Of a stretch of DNA of 18,647 nucleotides, positions 1-7,452 are shown in pieces. The number at the start of each line of letters is the position of its first letter. The first letter of the stretch is position 1. Made by a program: the position numbers and the translations under genes. This DNA comes from J061 sp003695725 [NCBI: Candidatus Schekmanbacteria bacterium] (GTDB taxonomy: Bacteria; Schekmanbacteria; GWA2-38-11): positions 1-18,647 of the forward strand of contig RFHX01000038.1 of NCBI GenBank assembly GCA_003695725.1, given 5' to 3'. Below the pieces are notes generated by a model that saw only the letters and a list, made by a program, of their open reading frames with translations, did no database searches and was not told the DNA's origin.

Positions 1-381
1 CATTATAATCTTGCCTATATTATGGAATCTCAATTGAATGACCCTGATACAGCAATAGAACATTATAAATTAGCAATCAAATATTCACCAAAAAAATATG
101 CTTTTGCATACAAAAATATTGGCAAGATTTACTATGAGAAAGGAGAACTCGACAAAGCTATAGAAGCATATAAAATGGCAATTGAAAAACTTCCTAAGGA
201 TACGCTCGCATACAATGACTTAGCTGTAGTATTGACTGAAAAGGGTTTGATAGAAGAAGCTGTGGAAGAACTAAAAAAGGCGCTCAAACTTGAGCCAACA
301 AATGAAACTGTAAAAAGAAATCTTGAAAAAGCCTACATCCTTCTAAGGGAAAAACACAAAAGAGAAAAAAAGAACGAATAA
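1..381 (+). CDS. TPR-repeat protein, 3' part only (5' end outside window)
   Basis: The reading frame is open from base 1 to the TAA at 379-381, and residues before the first ATG (base 22) already read as a TPR helix (HYNLAYIMES). The gene therefore very probably starts left of the window. Three tetratricopeptide repeats are visible. The first is cut at the edge. The second has the helix pair around AYKNIGKIYYEKGELDKAIE, and the third around AYNDLAVVLTEKGLIEEAVE. A final helix and a very basic, lysine-rich C-terminus follow. TPR arrays are protein-protein scaffolds, and no catalytic domain or membrane segment is visible in this fragment, so the partner and role are unknown. It converges on the isomerase-like gene with only 32 bp between stop codons and no clear terminator. 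Confidence 0.8.
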   Translation, partial: HYNLAYIMESQLNDPDTAIEHYKLAIKYSPKKYAFAYKNIGKIYYEKGELDKAIEAYKMAIEKLPKDTLAYNDLAVVLTEKGLIEEAVEELKKALKLEPTNETVKRNLEKAYILLREKHKREKKNE

Positions 382-413
382 AACTTATAAAATATCAGGG
401 TCAAAAAATTCGA

Positions 414-1334
414 TTATAGAATACCAATTTGTCTTAAAAAATCCAATCCTCCCTTCAACTCTCCAAGGGATACCGACGGTTTAATTTCAAGAATTTTCAA
501 AATATCATTTTTAAGAAAAGGTAAAAGCTCTCGAAAATCAACCTCTCCCACACCAGGCGCCTGATGGTCACTATAACCTTCACAATCATGCAAATGGATA
601 CCTACTAACCTCCCGCCAAACTCTCTCAGCCAATCAGATGTTTTGGACCATTTCATATTTTCCTGTACTTTTGCATGTCCGCAATCGTGCCAATATCCAA
701 TTTTTTCATCAACAAATGAATTGCATATAATTTTCATTTCCTTAAAATCAGGTATCTGATGAAAATAATTCCTATTTTCTATTCCTAATTTCACTCCCTC
801 TGGAAGGCAAACTAAAATTTCCTCTAAACTTTTCAAAACACTTTCAAGATGATATGGACTTAATTTTTCTCTTTCACTTTTCATTTCTTCATAGAAATCT
901 TTCCATACTTTACTACCAACTTTTTTTTCATCATAATAACTTCTAAATTTCTCAAAGGAAGATTCCATTTCAATATGCCCAAGATGAACGACTACAGCTT
1001 TAGCATTAAACTGTGCAGCATATTCAAGCGTTCTTAAAGTTTCATCTACTGCTTTCCTTCTCTCTGACTCATTTTTAGATGAAAGCAAAAAAGCGTCTCC
1101 GCTTGGCCTTGGAATACCTTTTATAAGCGGAGTAGGGAAAAAATTGTGAATGCTCAATATCGTGATTTCTTCTGATTTTATATGAGGTATTATTTCATTC
1201 AAAATACTATAAGTTATTCTATATTCAAGCTCATAAGCCCTTATCCCTGTGTCTTTAAGCTTTCTCAACAGTTCATTGCCGCTTCCCAATTCCGATGAAG
1301 CCCAAACTGACGATATTCCAACATTTTCATTCAA
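414..1334 (-). CDS. Sugar-phosphate isomerase/epimerase-like TIM-barrel protein
   Basis: The 306-residue protein has the layout of the xylose-isomerase-like TIM barrel family (AP endonuclease family 2 fold, COG1082 type). Candidate metal and substrate residues fall at the ends of successive strands: H63 in SIHNFFP, H117/H120 in VVHLGH, E186 in LGIENRN, D217/H220 in YWHDCGHA, H247/H249/D250 in VGIHLHD, D256-H257 before the APGVGEVDF turn, and E283 in LEIKP. This fits a divalent-metal enzyme acting on a sugar or sugar phosphate. The substrate cannot be read from sequence, and an endonuclease IV activity is less likely but not excluded. There is no signal peptide. The start is TTG at 1334, preceded by AAAGGA at a sensible distance. 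The only nearby ATG is out of frame. It diverges from rarA and stands alone, with no sugar-pathway neighbours in view. Confidence 0.8.
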   Translation of the reverse strand: MNENVGISSVWASSELGSGNELLRKLKDTGIRAYELEYRITYSILNEIIPHIKSEEITILSIHNFFPTPLIKGIPRPSGDAFLLSSKNESERRKAVDETLRTLEYAAQFNAKAVVVHLGHIEMESSFEKFRSYYDEKKVGSKVWKDFYEEMKSEREKLSPYHLESVLKSLEEILVCLPEGVKLGIENRNYFHQIPDFKEMKIICNSFVDEKIGYWHDCGHAKVQENMKWSKTSDWLREFGGRLVGIHLHDCEGYSDHQAPGVGEVDFRELLPFLKNDILKILEIKPSVSLGELKGGLDFLRQIGIL

Positions 1335-1423
1335 TTTATCTTTCCTTTCTTTAAAACTTCTTTTTTTTCAAATGATGTTTTATATTATTTATGTAATTAA
1401 AAAAGCTAAGGAGGTATCTTCCT
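1335..1423. promoter_or_regulatory. Divergent intergenic region between the isomerase-like gene and rarA
   Basis: This 89-bp AT-rich gap separates two divergently read genes and must hold or lie close to both promoters. On the plus strand, TATATTAT at 1381-1388 could be a -10 element, but no convincing -35 sits at the right spacing. On the minus strand no clear pair is visible either. It also contains the rarA ribosome binding site and a short hairpin, listed separately. Confidence 0.4.
1409..1423 (+). promoter_or_regulatory. rarA Shine-Dalgarno sequence inside a short hairpin
   Basis: AGGAGG at 1409-1414 is a consensus ribosome binding site. It can pair with CTTCCT at 1418-1423 (six pairs, one of them G-U) across a three-base TAT loop, and the candidate AUU start codon follows immediately at 1424. 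If the stem forms in the mRNA it would hide the ribosome binding site. The sequence shows the complementarity; a regulatory role is inference, since the stem is short. Confidence 0.45.
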
Positions 1424-2794
1424 ATTAACAAAGAATATATACCTGAACTTTTTGAAGAAGCAAATTTAGAAAAAAAAGTAAAGGGCAAAGCTCCATTGGC
1501 GGAAAGAATGCGACCTGTTGACCTTGATGAATTTGTGGGACAAAAGCACCTTCTTGGTGAAAATAATATTCTTCGCAAAGCAATCAACGAAAATTCCGTT
1601 GGTTCGATAATTCTATGGGGACCGCCGGGATCAGGTAAAACTACACTTGCTAAAATCATTTGCAAAAGGACTGATTCATTATTCGTTGAATACAGTGCTG
1701 TTACATCCGGGATAAAAGAAATCAAGGAAGTAATAAAAAAAGCCAAATATCTGCTTGAAAGCAAAGGGAAAAAAACAGTCATATTCATAGATGAAATACA
1801 TCGCTTCAATAAAGCTCAACAGGATGCCTTTCTGCCTTATGTAGAAAAAGGAATTATAACTTTAATCGGCGCTACCACTGAAAATCCCTCATTTGAAGTC
1901 ATTGCTCCTCTGCTTTCACGAATGCGTATATATACTCTTAAACCTCTTTCAAAGAGCGAAATTTTGGAAATCTTGAAAAAAGCTATCAATGACAGTGAAA
2001 AGGGAATTGCAAAGTTAAATCTCCAAATCGATGACAACACTCTGTCCTATATTGCATCATTATCGAATGGAGATGCAAGAATGGCTCTAAATACACTTGA
2101 AGCAGCTGCATTGTCGGAAAAACCCGACAAAGATGGCAAGCGAATAATTTCACAGGCACTGATCAAAGAAGTCCTGCAAAGCAAATCCATAGTATATGAC
2201 AAAGATGGCGAAGAGCATTATAATCTCATTTCTGCATTTCATAAAAGTCTCAGAGGAAGTGATGTCAACGCCTCACTGTATTGGCTTGCAAGAATGCTCG
2301 AGGCAGGAGAAGACCCTCTTTATATAGCACGAAGAATGGTTAGATTTGCAAGTGAAGACATCGGCAATGCAGATCCTCAAGCATTGACCGTTGCTCTAAA
2401 TTCCAAATCAGCTGTAGAATTCATTGGTATGCCAGAAGGAGACCTTGCTTTGGCTCAAGCGGCAATTTATTTGGCTACTGCTCCTAAAAGCAACGCCACA
2501 TATAAAGCATATCTTTCAGCAAAGGAAAAAGTTAAAGAAAAAGGCTATCTTCCCGTCCCCCTTCATCTAAGAAATCCTGTAACGGATATTATGAGAAAAG
2601 AAGGATATGGCAGCGGATATAAATATCCTCATAATTATAAAAATGCTATAGTCAATCAAAAATATATTCCTGAGGAACTGGAAGGTGAAAATTTCTATAT
2701 ACCCTCAAATCGGGGATTTGAAAAAACTATTGCCGAACGGATTTCCTATTGGAAGAAAAAATTAAAAGAAATGAATAAAGGAAATAATGATTAA
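1424..2794 (+). CDS. rarA: Replication-associated recombination protein A (RarA/MgsA), AAA+ ATPase
   Basis: RarA is a AAA+ ATPase related to clamp loaders that acts at stalled replication forks. Counting from TTG at 1496, Walker A is GPPGSGKT at residues 42-49, Walker B is VIFIDE at 95-100, sensor 1 lies near GATTENPSF, an arginine-finger-like SRMR is at 141-144, and sensor 2 is GDARMALN at 192-199. The MgsA-type C-terminal oligomerisation domain follows (RRMVRFASEDIGNADPQAL). The frame stays open 24 codons upstream of that TTG and encodes LFEEANLEKKVKGKAPLAER, which matches the usual RarA N-terminus. The only plausible initiation site for that part is ATT at 1424, ten bases after AAGGAGG. 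No ATG, GTG or TTG lies in frame between the upstream stop (1394) and 1496. A start at 1496 remains possible. The next gene begins directly at the stop (TAAATG), so the two are probably co-translated. Confidence 0.9.
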   Translation: MNKEYIPELFEEANLEKKVKGKAPLAERMRPVDLDEFVGQKHLLGENNILRKAINENSVGSIILWGPPGSGKTTLAKIICKRTDSLFVEYSAVTSGIKEIKEVIKKAKYLLESKGKKTVIFIDEIHRFNKAQQDAFLPYVEKGIITLIGATTENPSFEVIAPLLSRMRIYTLKPLSKSEILEILKKAINDSEKGIAKLNLQIDDNTLSYIASLSNGDARMALNTLEAAALSEKPDKDGKRIISQALIKEVLQSKSIVYDKDGEEHYNLISAFHKSLRGSDVNASLYWLARMLEAGEDPLYIARRMVRFASEDIGNADPQALTVALNSKSAVEFIGMPEGDLALAQAAIYLATAPKSNATYKAYLSAKEKVKEKGYLPVPLHLRNPVTDIMRKEGYGSGYKYPHNYKNAIVNQKYIPEELEGENFYIPSNRGFEKTIAERISYWKKKLKEMNKGNND

Positions 2795-3538
2795 ATGTTC
2801 AAGCTAATCAAAAGAATATTCATTATTGTAATAGTGCTGTTATGCTATCAATTCCATCCTCAAATTTTGGGAGCGCTCTCCTACATTTTAATATCAGAAG
2901 AAAATCCTGAAAAATCCTCCGCAATTGTTGTAATGTCAGGTGATGATGCAGCAGGAAGCAGAGTCAAAAAAGGAGTGGAATTATTTAAAAAAGGATATGC
3001 GCCACTGTTAATTTTAAGCGGCAGCAAAATTGGATGGAATACCTACGCAACAGAAATAATGAAAAAGCAGGCAAGACTTGAAAATATTCCTAAAGAAAGA
3101 ATCATAACTCTTAAATCAGAAGCAGATTCGACCATTTCGGAAGCATATCAAATATTAAGATTCTGCAGGAGAAGAAAACTAAAAAAGATTTTAATCGTCA
3201 CAAGCGATTTTCATACAAGAAGGACTGCCTTTACATTCAGGCATCTTCTTGATTCTAAAGATATTGAAATTCTTGTTGTAGGTACAAAAAATATCAAATT
3301 TGACCCATCACAATGGTGGAAAAAAAGACTCTATGCAAAGACTTTCTTTTTAGAATTATGCAAACTAATATGGTACTGCACTGCTGAAAACTTCATTTTT
3401 AAGAACAACAGTAAATTGGAAAAATCAGGCACAGAAGAAGTTTCGGCTTCACTCGACAAGCTCTATAATAGCCATTTCAGCACCATCCCCGGGGCGTCTT
3501 CTCGTGCGTATAATCCTTGTATAGCCCCCATTTCTTGA
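2795..3538 (+). CDS. Membrane-anchored DUF218 / YdcF-SanA-ElyC-like protein
   Basis: The 247-residue protein has one N-terminal hydrophobic segment (about residues 7-20) and then a DUF218 domain: [10 protein letters not shown] at 42-51, the [11 protein letters not shown] strand at 67-77, [14 protein letters not shown] at 110-123, and [15 protein letters not shown] at 130-143, ending near residue 200. Family members (SanA, ElyC, YdcF) are linked to envelope or peptidoglycan maintenance and vancomycin sensitivity, but their reaction is not settled, so none is assigned here. The N-terminal segment suggests an envelope location. ATG abuts the rarA stop. The last 29 residues (219-247) are read from the strand opposite the 3' end of rplQ. 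They show no family resemblance I recognise, so they are probably a tail gained by stop-codon loss. Confidence 0.8.
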   Translation: MFKLIKRIFIIVIVLLCYQFHPQILGALSYILISEENPEKSSAIVVMSGDDAAGSRVKKGVELFKKGYAPLLILSGSKIGWNTYATEIMKKQARLENIPKERIITLKSEADSTISEAYQILRFCRRRKLKKILIVTSDFHTRRTAFTFRHLLDSKDIEILVVGTKNIKFDPSQWWKKRLYAKTFFLELCKLIWYCTAENFIFKNNSKLEKSGTEEVSASLDKLYNSHFSTIPGASSRAYNPCIAPIS

Positions 3539-3802
3539 AGCATAGCGAGGACCAATTTCATCAAAAACCTTTTTCAAAGTTTTTTTATCCCTCAACCACT
3601 TGGCTGCAACTCTTCTAGCATGCACAGATTCTTTCTTTGAAAGCGTTATAACCTTTTCAGCAACTTTTCTTAATTCTTTCGCTTTCGGAAGCGTTGTTTC
3701 AATCTTTTCATGGATAAAAAGGGATGTAGCCATATTTCTAAGCATTGCTATTCTATGACTTGTCGTCCTTCCTAATTTGCGATTACCTTTAAGATGATTC
3801 AT
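3449..3802 (-). CDS. rplQ: 50S ribosomal protein L17
   Basis: L17 belongs to the large subunit, near the exit tunnel. The 117-residue sequence has the standard opening [20 protein letters not shown], the central [19 protein letters not shown] and the conserved ending [20 protein letters not shown]. The length is normal for bacteria. It is the last gene of the alpha block, 14 bp after rpoA, as in most bacteria. Its final 90 nt overlap the oppositely oriented DUF218 gene. I found no strong hairpin-plus-T-run terminator downstream; a four-pair GAAG/CTTC stem at the stop is too weak to call. Confidence 0.97.
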   Translation of the reverse strand: MNHLKGNRKLGRTTSHRIAMLRNMATSLFIHEKIETTLPKAKELRKVAEKVITLSKKESVHARRVAAKWLRDKKTLKKVFDEIGPRYASRNGGYTRIIRTRRRPGDGAEMAIIELVE

Positions 3803-3816
3803 AACTGCATACTCCC

Positions 3817-4851
3817 TTAAAAAATGTCCTCTTCATCAATTTCAGAATCACTCGTATTGACAGGTTGTTCTATAGGCCATTCATCTAACTTCATCCCAAA
3901 TGACAGATTCATTTGAGCAAGAATTTGTTTAATTTCATTCAAAGATTTTCGCCCAAAATTTTTGGTTTTCAGCATTTCTTGTTCTGTCTTCTGGACTAGC
4001 TCGCCTATTGTCTTTATATTGGCATTCTTAAGGCAATTCTGTGACCTAACCGACAATTCCAATTCATCAACACTGCGGCAAAGATTTGCAATCATCTTTT
4101 GTTTCTCTTCGTCTTCTTTTTTCTCTTCTTCCTCTTCTACGATAAATTCCTCTTCCTCTTCAAAATTAATGAAAACAGACATATAATCCTTCAAAATCTT
4201 AGCCGCTTGAGCTAGTGCGTCTTCCGGCTTTACACTTCCATCAGTTGTTATCTCCATTATGAGCTTGTCATAATCCGTATCCTGCCCAACGCGGGCATTT
4301 TCAACAGTATAGTAAACTTTCTTAACTGGCGAGAATATGGAATCTACAGGAATAACTCCTATGGGGAGGTCCTCATTTTCATGTTTTTCTGCAGGGACAT
4401 ACCCAAAGCCCCTTGCAATCTCTATTTCCATATTCAATTCTCCATCAGAATCCAATGTAGCAATATGAAGGTCAGGATTCATAATTTCAACGGAATTATC
4501 ATGCTCTATATCCGAAGCTTTAACTTCTCCTTCACCCTTTGCCTTGATATAAACTGTTTTCGGATCATCAGAATCAAGTCGCACTCTCAACTGCTTTAAA
4601 TTGAGAATTATATCTGTTACATCTTCAACTACACCGGGCAAAGTAGAAAACTTCATATTGACGCCTTCAATCTTTACCTTCGTGACAGCAGCACCCGGTA
4701 TAGAAGATAAGAGTATTCTCCGAAGAGAGTTGCCAATCGTTGTTCCAAAGCCTCTTTCAAAGGGCTCAGCTATAAATCTTCCAAATGTTTCTGTCTGAGT
4801 TTCTGTTTCACACTCCAACCTTTTAGGCCTGTGAAAACCTTGAATTTTCAT
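3817..4851 (-). CDS. rpoA: DNA-directed RNA polymerase subunit alpha
   Basis: Alpha dimerises to nucleate RNA polymerase assembly, and its C-terminal domain contacts UP elements and activators. The N-terminal domain shows the dimerisation signature [21 protein letters not shown] at 33-53 (written here as overlapping motifs [12 protein letters not shown] and ILLSSIPG). The C-terminal domain begins near 256 with [19 protein letters not shown]269 and N272 correspond to E. coli R265 and N268, and the second helix-hairpin-helix is [11 protein letters not shown] at 298-308. The 344-residue length is slightly above the usual 325-335. The extra residues come from a glutamate/lysine-rich interdomain linker (about 231-252) and an acidic tail ([11 protein letters not shown]). 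ATG at 4851 follows GAGGAG. It sits between rpsD and rplQ as usual. Confidence 0.98.
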   Translation of the reverse strand: MKIQGFHRPKRLECETETQTETFGRFIAEPFERGFGTTIGNSLRRILLSSIPGAAVTKVKIEGVNMKFSTLPGVVEDVTDIILNLKQLRVRLDSDDPKTVYIKAKGEGEVKASDIEHDNSVEIMNPDLHIATLDSDGELNMEIEIARGFGYVPAEKHENEDLPIGVIPVDSIFSPVKKVYYTVENARVGQDTDYDKLIMEITTDGSVKPEDALAQAAKILKDYMSVFINFEEEEEFIVEEEEEKKEDEEKQKMIANLCRSVDELELSVRSQNCLKNANIKTIGELVQKTEQEMLKTKNFGRKSLNEIKQILAQMNLSFGMKLDEWPIEQPVNTSDSEIDEEDIF

Positions 4852-4880
4852 TCGTATTACTCCTCAAAGTATTTGATTTG

Positions 4881-5507
4881 TCACTTTGAATACAATTCAA
4901 CAATTAGTTGTTCCTGAATAGGAATTGTTATATATTCTCTGCGAGGAAGACTCAAAACCTTTCCTTTCAGATTTTCCCTATCAACCTCGAGCCATGCAGG
5001 AATGGCTTCTTGATTCGATTTTTTCCCCTCTCTATTGAAAATGGCAAGATTCCTACTCTTCTCTCTAACCTCTATGGTATCTCCTGCTTTTACGAGATAA
5101 GATGGAATATTCACCTTTTTCTTATTCACCAAAAAATGACCATGCGTAACAAGCTGTCTTGCCTGAGGAAGCGAATCAGCAAATTTCATTCTGTGAACAA
5201 CATTATCCAGTCGTCTTTCAAGGAGGATAAGAAGATTTTCTCCTGTGATTCCCTTCTGCCTTTCAGCCATATAAAAGTAATTCCTAAATTGTCTCTCAAG
5301 AACCCCGTAAATACTTTTTACTTTTTGCTTTTCTCTCAACTGAATTCCATAGTCGGAATATTTTGGTCTTGCAAATCTCGACCTTTGTCCCGGAGGGAAT
5401 CCTCTTTTTTCAAAAACACACGAAGTAAAACACTTTTCGCCTTTCAGAAAAAGTTTCAACCCTTCTCTTCTGCATAATCTGCATACAGGGCCACGATATC
5501 TTGCCAA
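4881..5507 (-). CDS. rpsD: 30S ribosomal protein S4 (zinc-binding form)
   Basis: S4 is a primary 16S rRNA binder that starts 30S assembly and often represses its own operon. The S4 RNA-binding domain is clear ([17 protein letters not shown], then [20 protein letters not shown]), as is the N-terminal signature [15 protein letters not shown]. Cysteines 9, 12, 26 and 30 form a zinc knuckle. The second pair is CFTSC (CX3C), one residue shorter than the CX4C I know from Thermus-type S4. I chose TTG at 5507, not the in-frame TTG at 5513. AAAGGAGG (5522-5515) lies seven bases before 5507 but only one base before 5513, and the chosen start gives the family-typical MARYRGP opening with 208 residues. 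Confidence 0.97.
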   Translation of the reverse strand: MARYRGPVCRLCRREGLKLFLKGEKCFTSCVFEKRGFPPGQRSRFARPKYSDYGIQLREKQKVKSIYGVLERQFRNYFYMAERQKGITGENLLILLERRLDNVVHRMKFADSLPQARQLVTHGHFLVNKKKVNIPSYLVKAGDTIEVREKSRNLAIFNREGKKSNQEAIPAWLEVDRENLKGKVLSLPRREYITIPIQEQLIVELYSK

Positions 5508-5514
5508 AATCAAT

Positions 5515-5522
5515 CCTCCTTT
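5515..5522 (-). promoter_or_regulatory. rpsD ribosome binding site that decides its start
   Basis: AAAGGAGG sits immediately after the rpsK stop codon (TAG at 5525-5523). Its distance to the two candidate TTG codons (one base to 5513, seven bases to 5507) favours the downstream one. Confidence 0.8.
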
Positions 5523-5912
5523 CTAAACTCTGCGTCTTTTTCTTGGTCTGCAACCGTTATGTGGTATCGGTGTCACATCTTTAATTACGCTTACATTCAA
5601 TCCAGCAGATTGTAAAGCCCGAATCGCTGCCTCACGGCCGGCGCCAGGCCCTTTAACATAGACTTCTACCTGTTTCATTCCAAATTCCAATGCCTTCTTT
5701 GCCGCAGCTTCGGAAGCCAATGTTGCGGCAAATGGTGTACTTTTCCTTGAACCCTTGAATCCTTGTCCTCCTGCGCTTGCCCATGTCAATACATTGCCTT
5801 CCATATCAGTAATCGATATGATTGTATTATTAAATGTTGACTGGATATGAGCTATTCCATTCTTGACAATTCTTTTTTCCTTTTTCTTTCTGCTTTTTTT
5901 GTCTTTTGCCAT
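5523..5912 (-). CDS. rpsK: 30S ribosomal protein S11
   Basis: S11 lies on the 30S platform near the 16S 690 loop, next to the mRNA exit. The 129-residue protein shows the conserved core: [55 protein letters not shown] and the C-terminus [18 protein letters not shown]. The N-terminal dozen residues are very lysine/arginine rich, as usual. ATG at 5912 has GGAG upstream. It lies between rpsM (22 bp) and rpsD, and its stop codon borders the rpsD ribosome binding site, so coupled translation is likely. Confidence 0.98.
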   Translation of the reverse strand: MAKDKKSRKKKEKRIVKNGIAHIQSTFNNTIISITDMEGNVLTWASAGGQGFKGSRKSTPFAATLASEAAAKKALEFGMKQVEVYVKGPGAGREAAIRALQSAGLNVSVIKDVTPIPHNGCRPRKRRRV

Positions 5913-5934
5913 TAAAAATCACTCCAAAAAAATA

Positions 5935-6312
5935 TTATTTCGCACTCTTTTTCTTGACAACTCCACCCTTTCTTGGCCCTTTTCTCGTGCGCGCGTTTGT
6001 ATGAGTCCTCTGACCTCTTACAGGCAATCCTCTGCGGTGTCTCAGTCCTCGATAACAACCAATATCCATTAACCTTTTAATGCTCAAAGAAACCTCTTTT
6101 CTCAGATCACCCTCAATCTTGATTTCTTTCTCGATGAATTTTCTAATATCATTTACTTCCTGATCCGTTAAGTCTTTGACTTTCTTAAAGGGATCAACTC
6201 CAACTGCATTGACTACCCTTTGAGACTGCGACTTGCCTATGCCATATATATATGTTAGAGCAATAAATATATTCTTATTCTTCGGTAAATCAACACCACC
6301 AATTCTTGCCAC
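5935..6312 (-). CDS. rpsM: 30S ribosomal protein S13
   Basis: S13 sits in the 30S head and bridges to L5 and the P-site tRNA. The 125-residue sequence opens with [20 protein letters not shown], includes the helix-hairpin-helix [15 protein letters not shown], and ends with the signature [20 protein letters not shown] plus the basic tail that reaches the P site. The start is GTG at 6312, seven bases after AGGAGG. An out-of-frame ATG four bases upstream is too close to the ribosome binding site and stops after eight codons. First gene of the alpha block proper, 20 bp after rpmJ. Confidence 0.98.
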   Translation of the reverse strand: MARIGGVDLPKNKNIFIALTYIYGIGKSQSQRVVNAVGVDPFKKVKDLTDQEVNDIRKFIEKEIKIEGDLRKEVSLSIKRLMDIGCYRGLRHRRGLPVRGQRTHTNARTRKGPRKGGVVKKKSAK

Positions 6313-6332
6313 TCATAATCCTCCTATAGTCC

Positions 6333-6446
6333 TTATCCTTGCCGTTGCTTGTGTTTGGGATTAACGCAAATTACCCTCACAACACCTTTTCTCTTAATTA
6401 TTTTGCACTTATCACAAATCTTTTTGACAGATGCTCTAACTTTCAT
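6333..6446 (-). CDS. rpmJ: 50S ribosomal protein L36 (zinc-binding form)
   Basis: L36 is a small zinc-ribbon protein of the 50S subunit. The 37-residue frame begins [20 protein letters not shown] and has the complete ligand set C11, C14, C27 and H32, which marks the zinc-containing paralogue. The frame is open further upstream, but the family-typical start is ATG at 6446. A ribosome binding site AGAAGGAG (6464-6457) lies inside the end of infA. The first 11 nt overlap the infA stop region, which suggests coupling. Position between infA and rpsM is canonical. Confidence 0.96.
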   Translation of the reverse strand: MKVRASVKKICDKCKIIKRKGVVRVICVNPKHKQRQG

Positions 6447-6681
6447 CTTTCGTCCGCTCCTTCTTTTTATGCCTATAAATAATTCTACCCCTTGAAAGGT
6501 CATAAGGCGACAACTGCACTGTAACCTTATCACCGGGCAATATCTTTATAAAATTCATTCTCATTTTACCTGATACATGAGCAAGTATCTTATGGCCATT
6601 ATCAAGTTCAGCCCTAAACATTGCATTCGGCAATGTTTCCACAATGGTTGCTACCACCTCTATGGGCTCTTCTTTAGGCAT
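6436..6681 (-). CDS. infA: Translation initiation factor IF-1
   Basis: IF-1 is a single S1/OB-fold protein that occupies the 30S A site during initiation and aids IF-2 and IF-3. The core is strongly conserved: [40 protein letters not shown] and [14 protein letters not shown]. At 81 residues it is about nine longer than the usual 72. The extra residues form a hydrophilic tail [11 protein letters not shown] after the normal end, and their codons also carry the rpmJ ribosome binding site and start. ATG at 6681 has only a weak purine-rich stretch upstream. Position between map and rpmJ is standard. Confidence 0.97.
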   Translation of the reverse strand: MPKEEPIEVVATIVETLPNAMFRAELDNGHKILAHVSGKMRMNFIKILPGDKVTVQLSPYDLSRGRIIYRHKKKERTKDES

Positions 6682-6708
6682 AACTTACTCTCTACAATCA
6701 AACCTCTA

Positions 6709-7452
6709 CTATTTTGTTAATATTTTGGCTCTCCCGTTACTAATAGCAATTGTATGTTCAAAATGGGCAGATAGTTTACCATCTTTTGTCACAGCTGTCC
6801 AGCCATCGTTTAATATTTTTACATCATAACTCCCTTCATTTACCATTGGCTCTATAGCAAGTACCATCCCATTTTTTAACCTCACTCCTTTGCCTGCTTC
6901 TCCAAAATTTGGTATCTGAGGTTCTTCGTGCAATTCTCTTCCAATTCCATGTCCAACAAAATATCTAACAACTGAAAAACCTCTACTTTCAGCATAGTTT
7001 TGAATAGCACTTGAAACATCTCCCAACCTGTTTCCTTCCTGCGCCTTCGCAATGCCCGCTTCCAATGCACCCTTTGTGGCCTCAATAAGTCTCATTGCTC
7101 TTTCGCTCACATCCCCAACAGGAAATGTTGCTGCTGCATCGCCATAAAAACCTTTATATTTTGCTCCAATATCTATACTGACAATATCACCTTCCTTCAA
7201 TCTTTTATCTGAAGGAATGCCGTGAACTATCTCCTCATTTACAGAAACGCACAATGTCGCTGGATATCCTCTATATCCTTTAAAAGCTGGAATACAATCT
7301 TCATCTCTTATCATTTCCTCAGCAAATTTATCCAATTCTCTCGTTGTTATACCCGGGACAATCTTTTTTTCTAATTCCCTCAATATCTTTGCTACTATGC
7401 CGTTGACTTTCTCAAGTATTTTAAGTTCATCATCAGTTTTTAGGACAATCAT
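6709..7452 (-). CDS. map: Methionine aminopeptidase, type I
   Basis: It removes the initiator methionine from nascent proteins as they leave the ribosome. The 247-residue pita-bread fold carries all five metal ligands (D94 in SIDIGAKYKG, D105 in FYGDAAATF, H168 in VGHGIGRELH, E201 in AIEPMVN, E232 in HFEHT) and the catalytic histidines H77 (IVHGIPS) and H175. There is no N-terminal zinc-finger extension and no type II insert, so it is a type Ia-like enzyme. The ATG overlaps the adk stop as ATGA, so translation is almost certainly coupled. It is followed by infA after 27 bp. Confidence 0.97.
   Translation of the reverse strand: MIVLKTDDELKILEKVNGIVAKILRELEKKIVPGITTRELDKFAEEMIRDEDCIPAFKGYRGYPATLCVSVNEEIVHGIPSDKRLKEGDIVSIDIGAKYKGFYGDAAATFPVGDVSERAMRLIEATKGALEAGIAKAQEGNRLGDVSSAIQNYAESRGFSVVRYFVGHGIGRELHEEPQIPNFGEAGKGVRLKNGMVLAIEPMVNEGSYDVKILNDGWTAVTKDGKLSAHFEHTIAISNGRAKILTK

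Noticed and set aside
375-412. A CGAAT/ATTCG inverted repeat between the TPR and isomerase-like genes, considered as a bidirectional terminator
   Set aside because: Only five pairs with a 28-nt loop, AT-rich, and no T run next to a stem; well within chance.
1351-1809. A 152-codon minus-strand frame across the rarA 5' end and the divergent gap
   Set aside because: It is antisense to the RarA N-terminus and Walker A/B region, and its translation resembles no family I know.
3437-3450. A GAAG/CTTC stem at the rplQ stop, considered as the operon terminator
   Set aside because: Four pairs with a six-base loop and the nearest T run about 15 nt away; too weak to call.
4908-5477. A 189-codon open frame opposite rpsD
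   Set aside because: Same reasoning: fully antisense to S4, with no recognisable domain or upstream ribosome binding site.
6290-6316. An ATG at 6316 upstream of the rpsM GTG, giving an eight-codon out-of-frame peptide
   Set aside because: Only three bases after AGGAGG, so too close for efficient initiation, and the GTG at seven bases gives the conserved S13 N-terminus.
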